Source: Prado023 sp963736425 (lineage in GTDB: Bacteria > Actinomycetota > Actinomycetes > S36-B12 > CAIYMF01). From it: a stretch of DNA of 64,000 bases. Where the stretch lies: the NCBI GenBank assembly GCA_963736425.1, contig CAVTOX010000008.1:28184-92183 (forward strand). The letters run 5' to 3'. Position 1 is the stretch's first letter. Every line of letters starts with the position of its first letter. Below are positions 45,253 to 55,916 of this stretch, one piece after another. The notes beneath the pieces were generated by a model, which saw only the letters and a list, made by a program, of their open reading frames with translations, did not search any database and was not told the DNA's origin. The position numbers were made by a program, and so were the translations under genes.

Positions 45253-45705
45253 ATGACTGAGTTCACCCCGCAGGTGGCCACCGACTTCGTCCACCAGGCC
45301 GTTCCCGCGATCGGCCGGCTCGGCGTCGTCGTGGAGGCGATCTCCCCGGGGGCGGTGGACCTACGGCTTCCGATCGAGGGCAACGCGAACCACATGGGGA
45401 CCATGTACGCCGGGGCGCTGTTCGCGCTGGCCGAGCTGCCCGGTGGCCTGATCCCGCTGGCCGTGCTCACCCCGGGCCGGTACACGCCGATCGTGACGGC
45501 CATGGAGATCCAGTTCCTCGCTGCTGCGCGCACCGACGTGACGCTGTCGGCGCGGATGGACCCACAGGAGCTGCGGGCCCTGCGCGACGAGGTGGATGCC
45601 GAGGGCCAGGCGGAGTTCAGCCTCGAGCTGGTCGGCCAGGACGCCAATGGCCGGACGGTGATCACGAGCACCGGCCACTACCAGTTGCGGCCCAATCGGG
45701 GCTGA
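45253..45705 (+). CDS. Hotdog-fold thioesterase (YiiD-C/DUF4442-like)
   Basis: This 150-residue protein has the hotdog segments NHMGTMYAGALFALAELPGG (long central helix) and AMEIQFLAAARTDVTLSA. It then ends FSLELVGQDANGRTVITS. Members hydrolyse acyl-CoA or bind acyl chains. The exact substrate is unknown. It is cytoplasmic and monocistronic. Confidence 0.78.
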   Translation: MTEFTPQVATDFVHQAVPAIGRLGVVVEAISPGAVDLRLPIEGNANHMGTMYAGALFALAELPGGLIPLAVLTPGRYTPIVTAMEIQFLAAARTDVTLSARMDPQELRALRDEVDAEGQAEFSLELVGQDANGRTVITSTGHYQLRPNRG

Positions 45706-45771
45706 GGTCGGCGTAGGGGAACCGGAGCCTGAGCCGGCATTGGCACGGATGCGCACACGTGCGGGGAGCCA

Positions 45772-46206
45772 TCACTCGTCGGTGGCCCGCCCTGCGCGCT
45801 CGCGTGCACATGCGATGATCGGGCCCAGGTCGAGTCCGTACTGTGGCCCGTCGCTCGTGTCGTAGTCCTCGAGGTTGGCCGCACCGCGTTCGAGCAGTGC
45901 GGCCGCGCCGGTGGGGTTGCCCCGTGCCTCGTGCGTGAGTCCCACACACACCTGCGCCAGGCCCTGCCAGAGCCCGCGCTCCTCGTCGGGTCCGGCCTTC
46001 CAGCGGGCCTCGAGGACCTCGTGGGCCGAGAACGGTCGGCCCGCATCGAGCAGCTCGCGGGCTCGGTCCAGGGTCTCCGCGGGTGGCAGCGGCTCCTCGG
46101 GGACGGGCTCGACCCCGGTCGACCCGTAGGGCAGCGGCCGGCCGAGTGCATCACGCGGGCGGTCCTGGCGGGGGCGGCCGGCGGGATCCCGGTCCCGGTC
46201 GCTCAC
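45772..46206 (-). CDS. DUF309 protein
   Basis: The 144-residue product has a basic Arg/Asp/Pro-rich N-terminus of about 40 residues, then ARELLDAGRPFSAHEVLEAR (the DUF309 HE..E motif) and WQGLAQVCVGLTHEARGN. Function unknown. It overlaps the decarboxylase stop by four bases (GTGA), so it is coupled to that gene. Confidence 0.75.
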   Translation of the reverse strand: MSDRDRDPAGRPRQDRPRDALGRPLPYGSTGVEPVPEEPLPPAETLDRARELLDAGRPFSAHEVLEARWKAGPDEERGLWQGLAQVCVGLTHEARGNPTGAAALLERGAANLEDYDTSDGPQYGLDLGPIIACARERAGRATDE

Positions 46207-47561
46207 CGCAGGGTCTCCAGCGCCTCGAGCACCCGGTCGGGATGGGTCTCGGGGTTCACGAACGCCAGGCGAAGCACCGTCTCCCCGCGCCACGTGGTCG
46301 GCATGCAGAAGATGGTCCCGTCCAGGGCTGCGCGTCGTGACCAGGCCTCGTAGTCCTCGGGGTCCCATCCGGGGCGCTGGAACAGCAGCACGGACAGCTC
46401 TGGTGGCGCGATGAGCCGGAGATGGTCGCTGGCCTCGATGCCCTCGGCCACCTCCCGGGCGATCGCCAGGGTCCGCTCGACGGCCTGGATGTAGCGGTCC
46501 GTGCCGTGCACCGCCAGCGAGAACCAGAACGGCAGCCCGCGGGCGCGCCGGCTCAGGTGGGTGGCCAGGTCCGCGGGGTTCCACTCCTCGCGGTCGATGT
46601 GGTCCAGGTAGGTCGCCTTCTGCGAGTGCGCGGCGCGTGCGGTCTCCGGCTCCCGGTACAGCAGGGCGCAGCAGTCGTAGGGGGCGAAGAGCCACTTGTG
46701 CGGGTCGACGATGAAGCTGTTGGCGCGCTCGACCCCGTCGAATCGGTATCGGGCGCTGGGGGCGGCCAGGGCGGCCCCGCCGTATGCGCCGTCCACGTGC
46801 AGCCACACGTCGAACTCGTCGCAGGCGTCGGCGACCTCGGCCAGGTCGTCGATGATCCCGGCGTTCGTGGTGCCAGCGGAGGCGACGACCGCGAACACGT
46901 TCGGGTTCGCCGCCAGGACCTCGCGCAGGGCCATACCCGACATGTGCCCCTCGGGGGTCTGCGGCACCTCAACGACGGCCACGTCCAGGGCGCGGGCGGC
47001 CCCGCGGATCGAGGAGTGCGCATCCGACGTGCACGCCAGAGCCCATCCAGCGTCCGGACGGTAGCCCCGACGCGCCAGCATCGTCTCGCGGGCGGTCACC
47101 AGGGCCGACAGGTTGCCCATCGTGCCGCCGGAGACGAAGGTGCCGCCGGCCGTCGCGGGCCATCCAAGCAGCCCGACCAGCCAGGCCAGCGCCTCGTTCT
47201 CGGCATGGATCGCACCGGCCCCGGCCTCCCACATCCCGGCGAAGATGTTCGCGGCACTGGTGGCCAGGTCGAAGGCGACCGCGGCGCGCGTCGGGGCGGC
47301 GGGGATGTAGGACAGGTTCAGCGGATCGTCCTGGGCGCGGGTCGCGGGGACGAGCACGCGATCGAAGATGTCGAGGGCCGACTCCCAGCCGATCCCGTCG
47401 GGCGTCACGGCACGACCGGCCGCGGCCGCCAGCGCAGTGGCGGGCAGTGCCCTGGCCTTCGGGTCGCTGGCATGCGTGACCCGGTCGGCCACCCAGCGCA
47501 GGACACCGTCGACGGCAGGGCGCTCGTCGCCCCAGAACGGAGCATCGGTGTCGGTTGTCAT
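46203..47561 (-). CDS. PLP-dependent (group II) amino-acid decarboxylase
   Basis: This 452-residue protein has FVSGGTMGNLSALVTAR, DAHSSIRGAARAL, VVASAGTTNAGIIDDLA, WLHVDGAYGGAAL (PLP-binding Asp) and FIVDPHKWLFAPYDC (PLP Lys289). This order is standard for aspartate, tyrosine, glutamate or aromatic amino-acid decarboxylases. The substrate is not clear. ATG 47561 lies four bases after the GH3 stop, so the three genes GH3, decarboxylase and DUF309 probably form an operon. Confidence 0.87.
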   Translation of the reverse strand: MTTDTDAPFWGDERPAVDGVLRWVADRVTHASDPKARALPATALAAAAGRAVTPDGIGWESALDIFDRVLVPATRAQDDPLNLSYIPAAPTRAAVAFDLATSAANIFAGMWEAGAGAIHAENEALAWLVGLLGWPATAGGTFVSGGTMGNLSALVTARETMLARRGYRPDAGWALACTSDAHSSIRGAARALDVAVVEVPQTPEGHMSGMALREVLAANPNVFAVVASAGTTNAGIIDDLAEVADACDEFDVWLHVDGAYGGAALAAPSARYRFDGVERANSFIVDPHKWLFAPYDCCALLYREPETARAAHSQKATYLDHIDREEWNPADLATHLSRRARGLPFWFSLAVHGTDRYIQAVERTLAIAREVAEGIEASDHLRLIAPPELSVLLFQRPGWDPEDYEAWSRRAALDGTIFCMPTTWRGETVLRLAFVNPETHPDRVLEALETLR

Positions 47562-47565
47562 GGCC

Positions 47566-50001
47566 TCATTCTCGCCGGTCCTCGGCCCGAGTCGCTCCCG
47601 ACTGGGAGCGTCCCGGTCGCAGGACCCCGAGCAGGTCACCGTTGAGGGTGGCGATGATCCTGTCGAGGGCGGTGAAGTCCAGGGCGGGGGACATCGTGGC
47701 GAACGACCGCAGGGGCAGCCCTTCCAGCACCGCTTCGAGCATGTCGTCCATGTTGCCGGTCTCGGTGTCGGCGAACTTGCGCTGGATCCCCCAGCGCATC
47801 GCGGCCACCAGCCGCCGCCCGATCCGGCTGGTCTCCAAGTCGACCGCCGTCGACGTGCGTGTGAACGGGCGCTGGCTGGCGGGCACCGGGATGGACCGGC
47901 CCAGCAGTGCCGCGAACTCCGCGTCGGTGGCCAGTGCCCCGATCGGCGCCGGAGCGGGCGTGATGACGTCGCCGGAGTCGATGTGGACCGTGACGCTGCC
48001 GCGCATGTCTGTCGATGAGGCACCGACGAGGATCTGGTACTCGCCGGCCTCGACGAGCCAGTCGTTGGCGGCGACGTCCCACACCGTGAAGGACCGCCGA
48101 CCCAGGGACACCTCCACGCGAGCGGTCTCGCCGGGTTCGAGGCGCACCTTCGCGAAACCGGCGAGCTCCTTGGCCGGGCGGGGGAGCGTGGACTCCACGT
48201 CGCGGAGGTAGACCTGAACGACCTCGCTGCCCGTACGGGCGCCGGTGTTGGTGATGTCCACGGCCACGACGAGCTCGGTGCCGCTGCCGGTGACCTCCGG
48301 GGCGCCGTAGGCGAACGTCGTGTACGCCATGCCATGGCCGAACGGGAACCGCGCGGGGACGTCGTGCGTGTCGTGGAAGCGGTAGCCCACGTTGAACGTC
48401 TCGCGGTACTCCACCTGGCGCGGGTGGCCCGGGAAGTTCCGGTCGGAGGGGAGCTGCGTGACGTCGAACGGGATGCTCTCGGCCAGCCGCCCACCGGGCT
48501 CGGCCGACCCGAGCAGCACATCGGCCAGTGCCGAGCCCCCGGCTTGCCCTCCCAGGTACGCCTCGACCAGCGCGGCCGGGCGGTCGGCCCACGGGACGTC
48601 CACCGTGCCGCCGTTGACCAGCACCGCCGCGGTTCGCGCGTTCGCCGCCAGCACGACCTCTGCCAGCTGATCCATCCCCGCCGGCATCCGCCACGTCGCG
48701 CGATCCTTCGCCTCGGTCTCCAGACGCGCCGGAAGCCCGACCACGAGCACGACCCGGTCCGCCCATCGGGCTACTGCGGCGGCCTCGGCCATGAGCGCCG
48801 GGGTGGTGTCGCCGGTGGCCGGGTCGTACCCCGCGGCGTAGCGGATCTCGGCCTGCCCGTCCGTCTGCTCCGTGAGCGAGTCGAGTAGGGCGTCGATCCG
48901 GGTCGGGTTGACCTTCGAGCTGCCCCCTCCCTGGTAGCGCGCGTCCACGGCGAAGGCCCCGATGACGGCGATCGTGCCCTCGACCGGCAGGGGCAGAAGT
49001 CCGTCGTTGGTCAGCAGGACCGTTCCTGCGGCGGCGGCGCGACGGGCAAGGGCGTGGTTGGCCTCGAAGTCCAGCGCCGGCCGTTCGCCAGCGTCGCGCA
49101 CCGCCTGCCAGCGCAGCGCCAGCTCGACCACCCTGGCCGCTGAGCGGTTCACGTCCACCTCGGCCAGTCGACCCTCAGCGACGGCGGCAGCAATGTCGGC
49201 GTCGAACGCGCCCGACCCGCCGGGCATCTCCAGGTCCATCCCGACCCGCAGCCCCGCGACGTGGTCATTGGTGCCGCCCCAGTCGGACATCACGAGGCCG
49301 TCGAAGCCCCACTCGCCGCGCAGCACCTCGCCCAGCAGGTGCTCGCTGTCGGAGGCGAACTGCCCGTTCACCTGGTTGTAGGCGGTCATGAGGGTGGCCG
49401 GGTCCGAGGTCGCGACCACGATCTCGAAGCCCCGCAGGTACAGCTCGCGCAGCGTGCGCTCGTCGATGATCGTGTCGATCACCATCCGGGCGGTCTCCTG
49501 GTTGTTCGCGGCGTAGTGCTTGGGGCAGGCGGCCACCCCCTCGGACTGGATGCCGCGCACGAGGGCGGCGGCCAACATGCCCGACAGCAACGGGTCCTCG
49601 GAGAAGTACTCGAAGTTGCGCCCGCAGCGTGGATGCCGCTTGAGGTTCAGGCCGGGGCCGAGCAGGACGGCCACATCCTCGGCGCGGGCCTCGCGCCCCA
49701 GTGCCGCGCCGACCTCCTCGAGCAGTGCGGGGTCCCAGGTGCAGGCCAGCGATGGCGGCGACCGGGAAGCACGTGGCCGGCACGGAGTCGTTGAGCCCGA
49801 CGTGGTCGGAGTCGCCGGCCTGCTTGCGCAACCCGTGCGGGCCGTCGGTGAGCATCATGGACGCGACGAGTCCCTCGACGGCCTCGGTGTTCCAGAAGTC
49901 GCGCCCGCTCAGCAGGCGGATCCGGTCAGCCAGCGGCAGAGTCGGCGACGATGGCCTCAGCCCGTTCCCACGGGGACTGAGGGTGCTGGGTCTGTCGACA
50001 T
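47566..50001 (-). CDS. GH3-family beta-glucosidase-like protein, frameshifted
   Basis: The product of about 811 residues is rebuilt with two shifts. The N-terminal barrel has MMLTDGPHGLRKQAGDSDHV, LLGPGLNLKRHPRCGRNFEY and the nucleophile Asp in GLVMSDWGGTNDH. The second GH3 domain has IAVIGAFAVDARYQGGGSSK, and a fibronectin-III-like domain follows (VAVDITNTGARTGSEVVQVY). The protein resembles thermostable BglB-type glucosidases. No signal peptide is visible, so it acts in the cytoplasm on imported oligosaccharides. Shifts: a missing base near 49940 and an extra base near 49750. Start ATG 50001, after AGGAGGGG. Confidence 0.85.
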
Positions 50002-50045
50002 GGAACCCCTCCTGCTGCGCGGTGCGATCCCCCGACCCTAGCCAC

Positions 50046-51275
50046 TCAGGCCCGCTGGCCCGGTGCCATCCCGCCCTCCGCGGCAGGCAGCGGTGCCGCT
50101 ACCGAGCTCAGGATCAGGCTCAGGACCAAGGGGATCGCGATGGTCAGCAGCGCCATCTGGTAGCCGACGTGGTCGGCCAGCAGACCCAGGACCGGTGGCC
50201 CGGCGAGGAAGGCCAGGTACCCGATCGAGGACACCACCGAGACGCGGGCGGCCGAACGCGCCGGGTCGTCCGACGCAGCGCTCATCCCGACGGGGAAGCC
50301 CAACGCCGCGCCGAATCCCCACAGCACGATGGCGACGACCGCGATCGGCAGCGATGGGGCGAAGGCGAAGACGGCCAGGCCGACGAGGGCGAAGCCCGCG
50401 CACAACCGCAGGACCGGGACCCGGCCGAAGCGGTCCAGGAGGGGGGTGCCCGCGAAGCGCATGGCGGTCATCGAGGCGACGAAGAGCCCGAAGGCGGTCG
50501 CGCCCACGGCGTCCGAGGTGGTGAAGCCGTCCACCACGGACAGGGCCAGCCAGTCGTTGGCGCTGCCCTCGGTCAGCGCCGCAGCCAGCACCATCAGGCC
50601 GATCATCAGCGTGCGCGGCTCGGTCCAGGCCGCCAATGCGCGTCGACGGACGCCGGGCGCATCGGGCTCGGACGAGTCCGTCGCGGTCATCGCACCGTCA
50701 GGCAGGTAGAGCGCAGTGAGTCCGAGCACCACCGCGAGGGCCACCGTGACCAGGACGATGATGTGCCACGCCACGGACACGCCGCCCACGGCGGCCAGGG
50801 CACCGGTTGCCGCCCCCACCACAGCGCCCAGTGAGAACCCGGCATGGAACCGCGGCATGATCGCCCGACCCAGATCGTGCTCCACGACCGTGCCCTGCAG
50901 GTTCATCGAGACGTCCCACGCGGCGATGCCCATGGTGGCCAGGAAGAGGGCCGCAGCCACCACCGGGGTCAACCCGGCGCCGACGGCCACGGCGGCGATG
51001 GTGTATCCGGTGACGCTGAGCAGGGTCGCCATCCGCGTCGTGCGTCGGGTGCCGATCCGGTGGACCACGGATCCGGTGAGCGGCAGCGCCACGATGGATC
51101 CGGCCGAGCCCACGAGGAGCACGAGGCCGATCTGCCCCGGGGTCAGCCCGAGGGCGTCACGGACCGCGGGGAGTCGGCTCATCCACGAGGCGAAGACGAA
51201 CCCGTTCATGACGAACACGCCGAACACGGCCAGCGAGGCCGTGCGCGCCGGTCGTGTCGCGGTCGCGTGACTCAC
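50046..51275 (-). CDS. MFS transporter
   Basis: This 409-residue protein has 12 membrane segments. VVHRIGTRRTTRMATLLSV is the loop between helices 2 and 3 of the first half, and FGRVPVLRLCAGFALVGLAV is its partner in the second half. The family exports or imports small molecules, and fucose- or drug-type efflux is possible. GTG 51275 overlaps the MarR stop (GTGA), so transcription is probably controlled by that regulator. Confidence 0.85.
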   Translation of the reverse strand: MSHATATRPARTASLAVFGVFVMNGFVFASWMSRLPAVRDALGLTPGQIGLVLLVGSAGSIVALPLTGSVVHRIGTRRTTRMATLLSVTGYTIAAVAVGAGLTPVVAAALFLATMGIAAWDVSMNLQGTVVEHDLGRAIMPRFHAGFSLGAVVGAATGALAAVGGVSVAWHIIVLVTVALAVVLGLTALYLPDGAMTATDSSEPDAPGVRRRALAAWTEPRTLMIGLMVLAAALTEGSANDWLALSVVDGFTTSDAVGATAFGLFVASMTAMRFAGTPLLDRFGRVPVLRLCAGFALVGLAVFAFAPSLPIAVVAIVLWGFGAALGFPVGMSAASDDPARSAARVSVVSSIGYLAFLAGPPVLGLLADHVGYQMALLTIAIPLVLSLILSSVAAPLPAAEGGMAPGQRA

Positions 51276-51754
51276 CGGCGTTGGAGCGAGGCCAGCAGCC
51301 CCTTCGAGTCGACATTGGCCAGGATGGCGTCGGCGATGGCCGCCAGCTCATGCACCTGCTTACGGGTCAGGACGTCGATGACCGTGCTGCGCACTGTCGC
51401 CACGTGTCCCGGGGCAGTGGCGACGACCTTGTCCCACCCGGACTCGGTGAGTCGGGCGTTCGTGGCCCGGCCGTCCCCTGGGCAGGGGAACCTCTCCACC
51501 AGCCCGCGTGCCTCCAGGCGGCTGATCACATGGGAGAGCCGGGGGAGCGTCGCGTTCGTCTGTGCGGCGAGCGCGGACATCCGCAGGGTGCGATCCGGGG
51601 CCTCGGACAGCATTGCCAGGACGAAGTACTCGAAGTGGGTGAGGTCGGCGTCGCGGCGCAGTTGGGAGTCAAGGACTCCCGGCAGCAGCTCGAGCACCGC
51701 GGCCAGACGGATCCAGGCCGCCATCTCATCGTCGTCCAGCCACTGGGTGCTCAT
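51272..51754 (-). CDS. MarR-family transcriptional regulator
   Basis: This 160-residue winged-helix protein has THFEYFVLAMLSEAPDRTLR, the recognition region SALAAQTNATLPRLSHVISR and the wing ERFPCPGDGRATNARLTESG. MarR proteins usually repress their own operon and release DNA on ligand binding. It is coupled to the MFS transporter gene, the probable target. The start is ATG 51754 behind TAGGAT at 51761-51766. Confidence 0.85.
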   Translation of the reverse strand: MSTQWLDDDEMAAWIRLAAVLELLPGVLDSQLRRDADLTHFEYFVLAMLSEAPDRTLRMSALAAQTNATLPRLSHVISRLEARGLVERFPCPGDGRATNARLTESGWDKVVATAPGHVATVRSTVIDVLTRKQVHELAAIADAILANVDSKGLLASLQRR

Positions 51755-51785
51755 GGGAGCATCCTATCGATTGGTTGACACTACA
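51755..51785 (-). promoter_or_regulatory. Promoter region of the MarR-MFS operon
   Basis: On the minus strand TAGGAT (51761-51766) ends six bases before ATG 51754, giving a leaderless layout. The adjacent AT-rich stretch carrying ATCGAT and TGTCAACC would suit a MarR operator, but I see no long dyad. Confidence 0.4.
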
Positions 51786-51877
51786 ACAGACCTGCCGGCG
51801 AAGGCGCTGCTGGCAGTGAGTCAAGGCCGCGTCAAGGAAGCGCACGCCGACCCCGTCCGCGGGGGCACGGTTGAAGC

Positions 51878-53808
51878 ATGCTCACCACAGCGAAGCGCGT
51901 CGTAGTCGGTCGTCCCCTGGATTCCGATGCCGCCGGTCATGCCACTCTGCCCAAGCGGCTCGCGCTGCCCATCTTCTGCTCCGACCCGTTGTCGTCGGTG
52001 GCGTACGCGACCCAGGAGATCCTGCTGGTCCTGGCCATCGGCGGGGCCGCGGCCCTCACCCTCACCCCCTGGGTGGGGCTCGGCGGTCGTGTTCCTGCTG
52101 GTGGTCGTCGTCGCGTCGTACTCCAAGACGGTGTACGCCTACCCGGGCGGGGGTGGGGCGTACGCGGTGAGCAAGGAGAACCTCGGCCAGACCCCGGCAC
52201 TGATCGCGGCGGCCGCGCTGATCGTGGACTACATCCTGACGGTGTCGGTGTCGGTGACCTCGGGGGTCTCGAACCTGGTGTCGGCCTTCCCGGACCTCGC
52301 GCCGCACACGCTGTCGATCTGCGTCGGGATCGTTGTGCTGCTGACGGCGGTGAACCTGCGGGGGCTGCGGGAGTCGGGGCGGGCGTTCGCCGCCCCCACG
52401 TACGCGTTCATCGCGGTGGTCCTGACGATGCTCGGGCTCGGGCCTGTACAAGATCCTGTTCGGCGACGGGGTGACAGCGGAGAGTGCGGGCTACCCGGTG
52501 CACGGGGCGGACCTGACCAGCGCGGCGATGGTGTACCTGGTGCTGCGCGCGTTCGCCTCGGGCTGCACCGCGCTGACCGGCGTGGAGGCGATCAGCAACG
52601 GCGTGCCGTTCTTCCGCAAGCCCCGGTCGCGCAACGCGGCCGATCACCCTGGTGGTGATGGGCGGCCTGGCGATCACGATGTTCTACGGCGTGACCCTGC
52701 TGGCCACCTCGGCGGGCGTCAAGTACGCCGAGTACCCGGCCGAGCTCGGGCTGCCCGCGGACTACGTGCAGCAGACGGTCATCGCCCAGTTGGGGACGGC
52801 GGTGTTCGGCGCCGGGTCGTTCGGGTTCTACTTCCTGCAGATCGCCACCATGCTGGTGCTGGTCCTGGCGGCCAACACCGCGTACAACGCGTTCCCGCAG
52901 ATGGCCTCGGTGCTGGGCCGCGACGGCTTCCTCCCGCGCCAGCTCGGCCGCCGCGGGGACCGGCTGGTCTTCAGCAACGGGATCATCCTGCTGGCGACCT
53001 TCGCTGCGCTGCTGATCGTGGCGTTCGACGCGTCGGTGACCCGGCTGGTGCAGCTGTACATCCTCGGGGTGTTCCTGTCGTTCAGCCTGTCGCAGTTCGG
53101 CATGGTCCGGCACTGGACCGCGAGCTGCGCACGGCCACGACCGGGCGGCGCGGCCTGCAGCGCCTCGCGGGTGATCAACTGTCGTCGGTGCCACCGTGAC
53201 CTCGCTGGTGCTGGTGATCGTCATCGTCACCAAGTTCAGCCACGGTGCGTGGCTGGTGATGGTCGCGATCCCGGTGTTCGTGGGCCTCATGCTGGGCATC
53301 AAGCGCCACTACGAGATGGCCGACCTGCGGCTGTCACCGCCTGAGGGAGGCGTGCGACTGCCCAGCCGGGTGCACGCCGTGGTGCTGATCAGCCGGCTGA
53401 ACGCCCCGGCCCTGCAGGCACTGGCGTACGCGCGGGCCACCCGCCCGAGCACCATCGTGGGCCTGCATGTCGAGCTCGATCCGGACTTCACCGGCCGGCT
53501 GGAGGCCGAGTGGCTGAACCGGCAGATCCCCGTCCCGCTGACGGTCGTGGCCTCGCCCGTACCGCGACGTCACCGGCCCCGTCCTGGACTACGTCCGCAA
53601 CGTCCGGCGGGAGAGCCAGCGCGACATCGTCGCGGTGTTCGTCCCCGAGTACGTGGTGCGGCACTGGTGGGAGCACCTGCTGCACAACCAGTCCGCACTG
53701 CGGCTCAAGACCCGCCTGCTGTTCCTCCCGGGCGTTATCGTGATCAGCGTGCCCCTGATCCTCGACGCGGTGGACCAACCCGACCGCATGGTCGACATGC
53801 GCGCATGA
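51878..53808 (+). CDS. kimA: KimA-like potassium importer (APC superfamily), multiply frameshifted
   Basis: About 640 residues are rebuilt across seven shifts. Segment after segment matches Bacillus KimA (YdaO) as I recall it: IFCSDPLSSVAYATQEILLV, TVYAYPGGGGAYAVSKENLG, FASGCTALTGVEAISNGVPF, VLAANTAYNAFPQMASVLGR and the C-terminal HNQSALRLKTRLLFLP. The protein has about 12 membrane segments and a soluble C-terminal domain that in KimA binds c-di-AMP. KimA imports K+. Extra bases lie near 52085, 52443, 52645, 53168, 53177 and 53560; one base is missing near 53119. The stop overlaps the start of the sensor kinase by four bases (ATGA). Confidence 0.82.
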
Positions 53809-55151
53809 CCCAGGTGCGGCCGGCCAGCGCGACGGCGAGATGGCGCCGCCGACCGTTGGTCGTCGGCCTGGCCATCCTGGCGATCGTGGCCACGATCGCC
53901 GTGGCGACCGCGATGCGCCCGGTAGGGCTGGCTGAGGTCCTGCTCCTCGTGCTGGTCGAGGTCGTGATCGTCTCGCTGTTCGCGGGCCGGACGATGACCG
54001 CCGCCACCGCTGTCGGGGCGGTCCTGGCGGTCAACTGGTTCCTCGTCCCGCCCTATGGGACGTTGCAGATGCAGGCCCAGGAGAACTGGGTGTATCTGGC
54101 GGTGTTCCTCCTCCTGGCCGTGGGCGTCAGCACCCTTGTCGAGGTGGTCCTTGGATCCGAGCGGGCCGCGGCCGCCGCCACGGCCCGCGAGGCCGTGATG
54201 GCCGAGGTGCTGCGTCCGGACTCGGCGTCGGCCCCGGATTCCCTGCGGGCGTTCCGCTCGGCCCTGGACCTCGACGAGGCCGCGCTGCTCGCACCGACCA
54301 CCGGCGAAGTCCTCCTGCGCAGCGCCCGGGACGGTGTGGACGCGGGGAGCTCGGACGCCGTGATCGACGTCGAGGTCGCCCCCGGGTTCCGGGTGGTCGG
54401 CCACGGTGAGCGAGATCATGGGCGTGAACCGGGAGTTCGCCGACACCCTGGCGACCGCCGTGGTCCGCGCGTGGGAGAGCCAGGAGCTGGTGGCCGAGCA
54501 GGAGCGGTCGGCGCGGCTGGCGGAGATCGATCGTGCCCGGGCCACGCTGCTGGCCAGTGTCGGCCATGACCTGCGCACCCCCCTGGCGGGGATCCGGGTC
54601 TCGGCCGATGCCCTGCTGATGACCGAGGGGACGCTCAGCGAGGCCGATCGGGCCGAGTTGCTCGAGGGCCTGCGCCAGTCGGCGATCAGGCTCGATGAGG
54701 TCCTCGGTGCGCTGCTGGACTCCTCGCGGATCGAAGCCGGCGTGCTGCAGGTGGACAAGCGCCCGGCCGACCTCGCGGAGGTGGCTGCGCGGGCGGCCGC
54801 GCCGTGGGCCTCGCCCCGGATCAGCCTGGTGCCTGCGGAGCGACCGGTCATCGCCGTCACCGACGCGGTGCTCCTCGAGCGCATCCTCGCCAACCTGGTC
54901 GCCAACGCCCTGACGCACACCCCACAGGACTCCCCGGTCGAGGTCGTCGTCAGCGCTGAGGCGGTCGAGGCGCGTCGGTGGCGGTGATCGATCATGGTCC
55001 GGGGCTGGTCGCCGACTCGGCTGACGTGGGGCGCAGCCGCCATGGCATGGGATTGCTCATCGTCGACCGGCTGGCCGAGCTCATCGGCGCGGAAACCACC
55101 TACGACGAGACGCCGGGTGGTGGGCTCACGGCCACGGTGCGGGTGCCCTGC
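53805..55151 (+). CDS. KdpD-like sensor histidine kinase lacking the N-terminal Kdp domain, frameshifted
   Basis: This product of about 450 residues starts with a basic stretch and three to four membrane segments (LVVGLAILAIVATIAVATA, VLLLVLVEVVIVSLFAG, VYLAVFLLLAVGVSTLVEVV) of the DUF4118 type, as in the middle of KdpD. A GAF-like part, the H-box LASVGHDLRTPLAGIR, LERILANLVANALTHTP (N-box) and DHGPGLVADS (G1) follow. KdpD proteins are usually about 850-900 residues and begin with Kdp and Usp domains, which are absent here. Shifts: one extra base near 54405 and one missing near 54970. A further extra base near the end is likely, because no stop is reached before the regulator starts. Confidence 0.8.
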
Positions 55152-55826
55152 GTGAGGATCCTGCTGGTCGAGGACGACCACAGCCGTGCGGCGCTCGCTG
55201 GCCATCGCCCTGCGGGCGCAGGGCTTCACGGTCTTCGACGTCCCGGACGCGCACGGCGCACGTCGGGCCGTCGGATCGATGCGGTATGACGTGATCCTGC
55301 TCGACCTGGGCCTTCCCGATGAGGACGGGATCCGGCTCCTGCCGCGACCTGCGGACCCATCACGACGGCCCGATCGTCGTGCTGTCCGCCCGGCGCGACC
55401 AGTCGGACAAGGTGGCCGCGCTCGACGCGGGGGCCGACGACTACATGACCAAGCCGTTCGGCCTTCCCGAGCTCCTCGCCCGGATCCGTGCCGTCGGCCG
55501 ACGGTCCGGGGTGGGGGACCTGGTCCGGACGCCGCTCTTCACCGTCGACCTGGCGCGCCAGGAGGTGACCGACAGCCATGGGCAGGTGGTGGTGCTCACG
55601 GCCACTGGAGTGGTCGGTCCTGGAGGTTCTGGCCCGTGCTGACGGTGCGCCGGTCACCCCGGAGGACCTGCTGGCCCAGGTGTGGGGCGAGGAGGAGCCG
55701 CTCCACCGCAACTACGTGCGCGTCTACATCAACACATTGCGGCGCAAGCTGGAGCCGACCCCGTCCGAGCCTGTCTGCCTGCTCAGCCAGCCCGGGCGGG
55801 GGTACTGGCTGCGGATCTCCGAGTGA
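55152..55826 (+). CDS. KdpE-like response regulator (OmpR family), frameshifted
   Basis: This protein of about 224 residues has RILLVEDD (acidic pocket), DVILLDLGLPDEDGI (phospho-acceptor Asp), VVLSARR and DYMTKPFGLPELLARIRA (Lys) in the receiver. A winged-helix effector domain follows with EEEPLHRNYVRVYINTLRRK and PGRGYWL. It matches KdpE-type regulators. Extra bases lie near 55187, 55343 and 55605, and the three together restore the frame. GTG 55152 would sit in a GTGA overlap with the kinase stop if the kinase end is in frame +1. The probable target is the kimA operon upstream. Confidence 0.8.
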
Positions 55827-55916
55827 GTCGCGGACCCAGCCGAGGGGCCCGCTGAGCCCGGGGCTAGTGTCGCTGTCCAGATCCGCGCAATCGCCCACCC
55901 CAGCGAAGGAACCCGC

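Noticed and set aside
51755..51877. A c-di-AMP (ydaO-type) riboswitch before the KimA-like gene
   Set aside because: The gap to the divergent MarR gene is only about 120 bases and shows no riboswitch-like conserved blocks.
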